64,000 nt of DNA from Posidonia oceanica (Eukaryota; Streptophyta; Magnoliopsida; Alismatales; Posidoniaceae): NCBI GenBank assembly GCA_037176725.1, contig JAZBRS010000026.1, positions 153,461,501 to 153,525,500 of the forward strand. The letters run 5' to 3'. Position 1 is the stretch's first letter; every line of letters starts with the position of its first letter. Shown piece after piece: positions 58,134 through 64,000 of this stretch. The notes beneath the pieces are model-generated. The model ran no database searches. It was given only the letters and a program-made list of their open reading frames with translations, and was not told where the DNA came from. Made by a program: the position numbers and the translations under genes.

Positions 58134-58458
58134 AGAATATGAATATATTTTTTTGTAAAATTTTTAATTTATATTAATGTAAAAATTGTAAATGTAAAAA
58201 TGTTGAATATCTAATGTATTTTTCAAGTTTTTTTATGTATACGTCAATTATTTAATAATAAATAAATTTTTTTTAAAAAATGGCCCAATGGACTGACCCG
58301 GACCGGCCCGGCCCAATCCTTGCCCAATGGTGGGGCGTGGACCGTGCCAGGTCGGAGTCTTGCAAACTCCAGCCCATCTCGGCCTGGGCCTGTTCGGGTT
58401 TCTATTTTTTCGGGCTGGGCCGGCCCAGCCCTGCCCGATTTACATGTCTAACTATAGG

Positions 58459-58980
58459 TCCCCTTACCAATACTACCACAGTGATAATAATGGAACAAGA
58501 TTTGGCTAAACCACTGATTTAGGGAGGTCCTAGTTAGCTGAGATTAGAGTCGTCGCATCCCCTGTACACCAACTTCTCAAGTTCAAACATCAAGGGGAAA
58601 TAATCATCATCAATGTTGATCACCAGATATATTCGGAGATAGTTTGGGAGCCTGCTCCACCAGAACCACACAATCAAGGACCGTCACCTGGATCATGCAA
58701 TGGAGGACCACTAGATGAATGGTTCGACTATGACTACTGGTACGGGGAAACATCAAATTTTCAAGGGTTCTAGGATAAAATGGGAAAAGGTTTTGTATAG
58801 GAATATACTCAGCAACACTACACAGTGCCTGCCCAGTCAAACTCATCACTGTTACGCCGTAATCAAGTTGGGAGCCAGGCGCAATCTTTATTAAGAAGAC
58901 CAATATCACTTATTAGATCTACTCAAGCTAGGGGGAGTACCATCAAGCGCAACAAGTACCCATCACCAGAACAGGGCGAA
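58459..58980 (+). pseudogene. Element C protease-like segment 1, right piece
   Basis: Continues 52748: PLTNTTTVIIMEQDL, then in the next frames the sequence expected after a protease core (ASPVHQLLKFKHQGEIIIINVDHQIYSEI at about 58558-58640). Stops and frameshifts occur throughout. Downstream 58650-58980 is Pro/Gln/Ser-rich and unrecognised. Confidence 0.5.
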
Positions 58981-59009
58981 TCTCAAACCAAGTCACGCCT
59001 CCTCCCAAC

Positions 59010-60080
59010 GTAGAATTTGACATCCCTAGAAGAATAGATGGACAATATGATATCTTGGAGCAGCTGAAAAAGATACAAGTCAAGATATCAATTTATGAGC
59101 TGATCAAGGCCTCCGAGAAACATCAAGAGATCCTAATGGAAGTGTTGAAGAAAGCTCAAGTTTTGAAGGACATACTAACAGAAACTCTGGCAACAATCAT
59201 CATAGAGCCTACCTTATTCTTTACTAATTCAGAGCTAGCTCCTCCCGAAAGAGGACTTTACTTTTAAGTGTTACTGTAAAAATAAACAATTATAAACTCT
59301 ATAGTGTGTTGGTAAATATAAGGGAAACCGTAAATGTATGTTCTTTAGATACTTTTCATTTAATCGGACTCAAGGAAGCCCAACTACACCCAACTGCCTT
59401 GACAGTATCAAGATATGACAATACCAAGAAGATGGTGCAAGGCAAGATCAATGTCAAGGTTGCCATTGGCCAAATAGAGATGGACACTGAGTTGATAGTA
59501 GTTGATGTACCTATCTCCTATTGACTCATCTTAAGATGCTAATGGATCGAAGAAACCAGGACGGTTACCTGCCCACGCCATCAATGCATTAAATTCCCCT
59601 ACCAGGGGAAAATAATAAAAGTCATGGGAAATGAGCCAATGCAAGCAAAGGCATACCTTGTGGTAGTTCCAACAACTACACCAGCCATGGCACTTACCCC
59701 CTCAAGAAAGGAGTCAGCCACTAAGGCCGTGGATAGTGTTAAACGAATCTTTATCCCTCGAAACATAAACACAACCCACTACAACTTCTCGGAACACATG
59801 AAGAAGCCATGGGAGATCTTCCTTTGAATAGGCTACACTCCTGGGAGAGGACTAGGCCATCAGGAACAAGGAATGAAAAATGCACTTAAGACGCCAGAGA
59901 AGCATAATGACGTGGGGCTAGGATACCCATGGTACTTATCAAAGGACCTCACCAAGCTGTTGTCATGGTCACTTTCAAGTCACTTCATATCGGTCAGGCT
60001 TCAGTTCAAGAATGGTGCAGACCTAGATACGCCTATCATAAAGAAGGATTTGGAAGATGAACCTATCAGTCCATAATATA
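59010..60080 (+). pseudogene. pro: Element C protease segment 2 with G-patch-like tail
   Basis: ISIYELIKASEKHQEILMEVL (59083-59150) aligns with ISIWDLIHSSSEHCEVFLRVF of D. EPTLFFTNSELAPPERG follows, a frameshift near 59270, and a degenerate active-site region LVNIRETVNVCSLDTFHL (59307-59360; D-G-S lost), then GKINVKVAIGQIEMDTELIVVDVPISY (59441-59521). After a TGA comes KVMGNEPMQAKAYLVV and at 59828-59930 the glycine-rich GYTPGRGLG and DVGLGYPWY, G-patch-like as in D. It cannot be active. Confidence 0.7.
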
Positions 60081-60720
60081 AGATAGACCTCGAAGACTTC
60101 CGACACAAAGTCAAGAATGCCCACAGTTGGGAGGAAGTTCAAGGAGTTTTCAACCAATTCTTTCCGCCCACACACCCACTAGATTCAAAGAAAGTAGTCC
60201 AAGTCTCTCCATTTAGAAGGAGTCCTCGACATCACTCCCCAAGTCCTGGACATTCTTCCTAACTCTCAAGAGATTCCTCATCCTCCAAACATGCAAGTCA
60301 ACAACTCAGAAGACGCTGAGCTAGAAGCCACTGATGCCCTCGACCTCAATGATCTAGCAACTCTTTTCAGCGAGCTACAACCTTGCCCCTCTAAGCAAGA
60401 AGGGGTCAGGGCCACTAACTAAAATACCAATGGCAAATCGCCTCCATACAGGAGGCAACTCTAGGGGCAATCTCCCTAACTCTGTAAATAATTCTTATCT
60501 TATTTTAATTTTTGCATTTTATTTGCTTTCTAACACTTTATTTCCTAGCGTAGGTAATAAAGGAGAAGGTAATGGAGGACATGGCCTAGACGGCGTAACC
60601 ACCACCATGCCCTCACAAAGAGTATCTAACAATTTTATTAAGTGTGCATGTTGCACCCTGGCCATTCTCTATGTGAGCCTTTGATGTGGTCCAGCCTAAG
60701 TAACACGTTCACCGCAACTA
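60081..60720 (+). other. Element C deletion zone (RT, RNases H missing)
   Basis: 60210-60420 holds an acidic linker (DITPQVLDILPNSQEIPHPP, LNDLATLF). 60480-60700 is T-rich then unremarkable. In D the matching distance holds about 2.8 kb of RT, RNase H, aRH and integrase N-terminus; none of it is found here in any frame. CTTTATTTCCTAG near 60536-60548 is acceptor-like. Confidence 0.6.
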
Positions 60721-61492
60721 AGTACTTCATCAATTAGGCCAAAGCAGAAGCGTTTGTAAATATAAAATCCACAACCCTATGCCAATTCGTTCAAAAGAGC
60801 ATCATTTTTTCAAAACATTAGTAGCCGACAACAGGCCGATTTTCGTCTCAAAGGAGTTCATCAAGCTGTGCCAGAAGCTTAGTATTACTCTACACTACTC
60901 CTCTCCATATTACCTGCAAGCTAATGGTCAAGCAGAAGCTACTAATAAAACTTTAATTAAAATCATTAAAAAGATGGTAGAAGACGCCAAGGGATCAGAT
61001 TGGTCAGATAAGTTAGTTAATGCACTATGGACATACCATACCACCATAAGGACGGCAACAGGCCAAACCCCTTATGCCTTAACTTTTGGAATGGAGGCGG
61101 TAGTCCCATATGAGATCTTGATCCCCTCATTAAGAGTTCACATCGATAAAGAAATGTCTGTTGAGGAAAAGAGGTAGGCATTGTGGCTCCACTTAGAAAT
61201 TCTTGATGAGAAACAACTAGCAACCACCGAACATGCGCGTGTTTACCAACAAACAATCACTAGGGCTTATCAGAAAAAGGTAATCGAACGTAAATGCAAC
61301 ATAGGTGATTTGGTACTCAAAGAGGCATTGCCTTTCAATAAGCCGCATTCGAAGGGAAAGTTGAAGCCAAATTGGGAAAGACCCTACATTGTAGTGGCTG
61401 CATGTCCAGGCAATGCCTATCAACTATCCCAAGATGGGACAAATCATCCTGATCCCTGGAATACAATGCACTTGAAAAAGTACTACCCTTAA
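60721..61492 (+). pseudogene. Element C integrase, C-terminal two thirds
   Basis: Begins in YFIN-AKAEAFVNIKSTT (60724-60775, one TAG), shifts frame near 60812, then LVADNRPIFVSKEFIKL (second catalytic Asp; the next Gly is Arg), PYYLQANGQAEATNK (catalytic Glu) and TPYALTFGMEAVVPYEI to a TAG at 61175. It continues after that stop in the neighbouring frame (61181-61492) with ATTEHARVYQQ, GDLVLKEALPF and KGKLKPNWERPYIV to LKKYYP, the usual end. The zinc region and first Asp are missing. Confidence 0.85.
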
Positions 61493-63540
61493 TCTGCATG
61501 CCTACGTCTAAAGGGGAGCTAAGGCCTAACACTGAGCTGGAAGGAAGGTAACTCCCAAAGCCTATAGGAAGCTGGATGCTCAAGATGGCCCATACTTTGC
61601 CCTATTCCCACACAAACACTGCACGGGGAGGTAAGAGAAAGGCAAGCTCAGAGCCTAGGCAAATCATAAAAACTAGCTCGCCTTGTATAGCAAGGCATCC
61701 TAGCATAAATCCAAGAAGGTAGTGATGGATGAGCGCACCAAAACAAATCCAACCTAGAAAGTGCAAATAAAAGAGGGGAGAGCATGCGATTCGAGTGCAC
61801 CATCATAGTGTAGATTCAGAAGGTTGTGATGGCCGGGTACTCAAAATGTGAGTGAGAACACGGCCAAGTAAGTGTGTTGTCATAACGTAAACCTGGAAGG
61901 TATTAATGGGCAGGTACTTACAAAGAAACAATAAGAGAGGGGAACCCCAAAAGAGAAAAAAAAAATAGAAGAAGAAAAAGAAGGCTGAAAAAAAAAACCC
62001 CGGGAATATTCAAGGCACATAGGGCTAAACACTCGGCGAGTGGGACCTAAACTAAAGCCAACGTTGAGAGCTCATTGTACTTCGAGCCCCCCCAACCCTC
62101 TTTTTACACACAGGCAAAGAGCAAGCAATCCCGAGCATTCAAGGACCAAATAGGTTAGGGAGTGGTAGGCTGTTAAGGATTGGTGCATGGACTGAAATCC
62201 CCAAAAGGCGTAGGCATGACCCAAAGGACACGCCCATGATTGTAAGGTACACTCGGAATGGCTAAGGCAAACCGTAGGCTAAGACTTAAGTTAGGTATTC
62301 ACCCTGCCCCATTCAAAATCTAAAAAACAATTAATTAGAAAATTCAAAAATAAAAAAAAAATATAGAAAATTCCAAAAAAACCCAAAAAAATAGAAAATC
62401 TAAAAAGAAAACTAGCAACTAAAGTGGAGATAACCACCCTATATGCAAGTGAAAACCTGGTAAATAAGGAAATTAGAACTAGTTTGGCCAATGATGTAAC
62501 AATCGACTCACTCAGATATAGAGTCAACGTCCTACTCAAGCGTGCTTCATCGCTTCGGTGCATTCACTCAAAAAAGACACTACCTCCACAGTGATCTCCA
62601 GAGCATCCACGGATGACTCGCAATCAATGTCCACTAGGCTCCGTCTTCCATCTCTTCAACGGAGGCTAAGACTAATTCCCTCCACCTAACTCCAAAACAT
62701 ATAAGAGTGAATAATGTTGATTAAATGACTGTTGTTCAGAAATGACTACTATGATATGTTTCCAGGGCAAGAGTAATTTAATTAATCTCTCTAAAGCTAG
62801 GAAAGGTTCATCTGGGATTACTAACATGTGCTAGTGAGTGTGTAGGTGATAGCAAAGCTAGTTTGTAATCCGAACTAGAAATCCCACCATCATTTTGCAG
62901 TTACACAACATATGTTAGTAAATTTGACAAACCTAGGGTCCCAACATAAAGAACTAACATCTTGGTCCTAACTTAAAGCAAGATTGAAGAATGAGCTCAC
63001 ACCTTTAGAGTTCATTTGGTGTATGCAAACACATCCTTTTTGACTAAAAGGTAAACATTGGTTTGGTAAAGGAAGGGTTCATTCCCTCACCCAGTTCTTT
63101 ATTCATAAAAATTACTTTACTTGCCAAATCGAGTTGTGGGATGACAGTCCTTTCCTGTTAGTACTGGTCACACTCAAGGATGGAAAACATTTGACCACAA
63201 TGAATTGCATTAATTCATTTGGCATATGTCAATATGATTTGGGACCAACCATATCCATGTCTGAGTTTCAATATGATGACACTTTAATTGAATCATTTGG
63301 CTGTGTGACAATGTCCTGAAACTGAATCTATTCACCTTTCCACCAGTTTGGTAATAAATTCCCGAAACTAAATAGGTCCCACCTTTTGACTATGTGACAA
63401 TCTCCCGAAACCAAAAGGTGCTCTTCCAATTTCTTTCATTCCTAGTGGCTGACTGTTTGAGAGTAAGCATCTCATTTCAGGAAATGCTCAATAAGATATT
63501 ATTCTTACCTTGGAACTAATCTTGTTCCAATATCAACTCC
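61493..63540 (+). other. Element C 3' untranslated region
   Basis: No gene. It includes three loose repeats of about 100 bp (61705, 61812 and 61890: GAAGGT-GTGATGG with a GTACT block), an A/G-rich stretch (61940-62000), an A-rich stretch (62330-62410), and two copies of a GTGACAAT-TCC-GAAAC block (63300-63330 and 63390-63415). Confidence 0.5.
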
Positions 63541-63553
63541 AAGGAGGGACATT
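63541..63553 (+). other. Polypurine tract of element C
   Basis: AAGGAGGGACATT, directly before the 3' LTR and one base different from the tract of D. Confidence 0.8.
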
Positions 63554-64000
63554 TATAGATATCTCATTTTCGCATTTCCAAGAATTAATTAAGGATAGGA
63601 AATTTTGAGGTGTCTAAAATCACATAACTAAGAATATTTAACATATATTCTAGATTTTTCTTAATCTCTTTAAAAACATTACTTAATGCGAGTTTGTTAG
63701 GTGTGGTAGAGTTAATACTCTTGTTAAGCTCAAATTTGTGGCAAATTTGAGTACCTTAACTATAGAAAAATGTTTTTATCATTTTATGGATTTTCTTAGA
63801 TTATTCCAGACTTTTAATACATTTCTTTGGATTAATGAAGAAACCAAGGGAAAAACTGCAAAAAATCCATTCGTTACCTATAGGACAGGCGACAGGCTTC
63901 GTCGCCTCTCTCATTGGCGACAACAGTCGTTGTCACCTATATAGGCGACGAATATCCTAGAAATTTCTCATGTAATATTTGGTCATCCTGGGCTTTAATA
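63554..64000 (+). repeat. Element C 3' LTR, right-truncated by the window
   Basis: TATAGATATCTCATTTTCGC onward matches 26881-27326 over its full visible length with about 10 percent differences by eye. The first base pair TATA replaces TGTA of the 5' copy. Confidence 0.85.

Larger units (their letters stand above)
52749..58450 (+). mobile_element. hAT DNA transposon with 8-bp duplication ACTATAGG
   Basis: Duplications at 52741-52748 and 58451-58458 are perfect. Terminal inverted repeats: TAGAGGTGTAAAGTGGGCC on the left and, on the minus strand, TAGACATGTAAATCGGGC on the right, imperfect. Both subterminal regions (52765-52945 and 58281-58440) are dense in GGGCC/GGCCC words, likely transposase binding sites. 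The transposase is split by a 2.6-kb insertion. Nonautonomous now. Confidence 0.9.
26881..64000 (+). mobile_element. Element C: deleted Tat/Ogre-like element hosting D and a hAT
   Basis: 5' LTR start at 26881, 3' LTR start at 63554 after a polypurine tract. Between them, in order: gag, protease-like sequence, a second protease with a G-patch-like tail, and an integrase remnant, interrupted by element D (29844-51867) and a hAT (52749-58450). Without these insertions the part in view is about 9.4 kb. Reverse transcriptase, both RNases H and the N-terminal half of integrase are missing. The right end is outside the window. Confidence 0.8.

Overview
The window is intergenic, repeat-filled DNA from a flowering plant, probably a eudicot. 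Almost all of it is nested LTR retrotransposons of the Ty3/gypsy Tat/Ogre lineage, plus one hAT DNA transposon and a short LINE-like remnant. I see no intact host gene, tRNA, rRNA or CRISPR array. The lineage call rests on the primer binding site TGGCGACTCTGCTGGGGA (from memory, the tRNA-Arg type reported for Ogre), a protease with a DNGSG active site, a reverse transcriptase followed by a degenerate RNase H and then a second, intact archaeal-type RNase H (aRH) before integrase, and very long LTRs.

Layout, with labels of my own. Element A (+) spans 1-26660 as a rearranged complex: the end of its 5' LTR (1-1764), a leader, a gag-only coding region (2899-5472), a long untranslated part (to about 9906), and LTR sequence. 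The 3' LTR is interrupted by an inverted LTR of element B (10609-13048). The right-hand half of the A-LTR occurs twice (13049-15357 and 24322-26660). Between these two copies lies the inverted body of element B (15358-24321, minus strand), which is also gag-only and contains a solo LTR (18079-18916, duplication GGTAG). A LINE-like scrap (26661-26880) is the target DNA. Element C (+) starts at 26881 and runs past the window end; its 3' LTR starts at 63554. Element D (+), 29844-51867, is a full Tat/Ogre element inserted into the gag of C with a perfect 5-bp duplication ACTGG. A hAT element (52749-58450, 8-bp duplication ACTATAGG) sits in a protease-like part of C, and that hAT is itself split by a 2.6-kb LTR-like insertion.

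How they relate: D is the only element with reverse transcriptase, both RNases H and integrase, but it carries several stop codons. A and B keep gag, PBS and a conserved leader and lack pol, so they look like non-autonomous gag-only elements that would need a D-like helper. A, B and D share untranslated structures: a leader hairpin, a pair of hairpins built on GATACC/GGTATC, and a short palindromic motif family. C is a more distant relative whose RT/RNase H region is deleted.

The most interesting signals are structural: six evenly built twin-hairpin modules in the LTR of D; the conserved paired hairpins in the 3' untranslated parts of A, B and D; PBS-like sequences inside the LTRs suggesting that LTR ends grew by duplicating the LTR/PBS junction; a 147-bp tandem array in D that creates three long false ORFs; and an extra ORF (DUF7745 or plant-mobile-domain-like) downstream of integrase in D.
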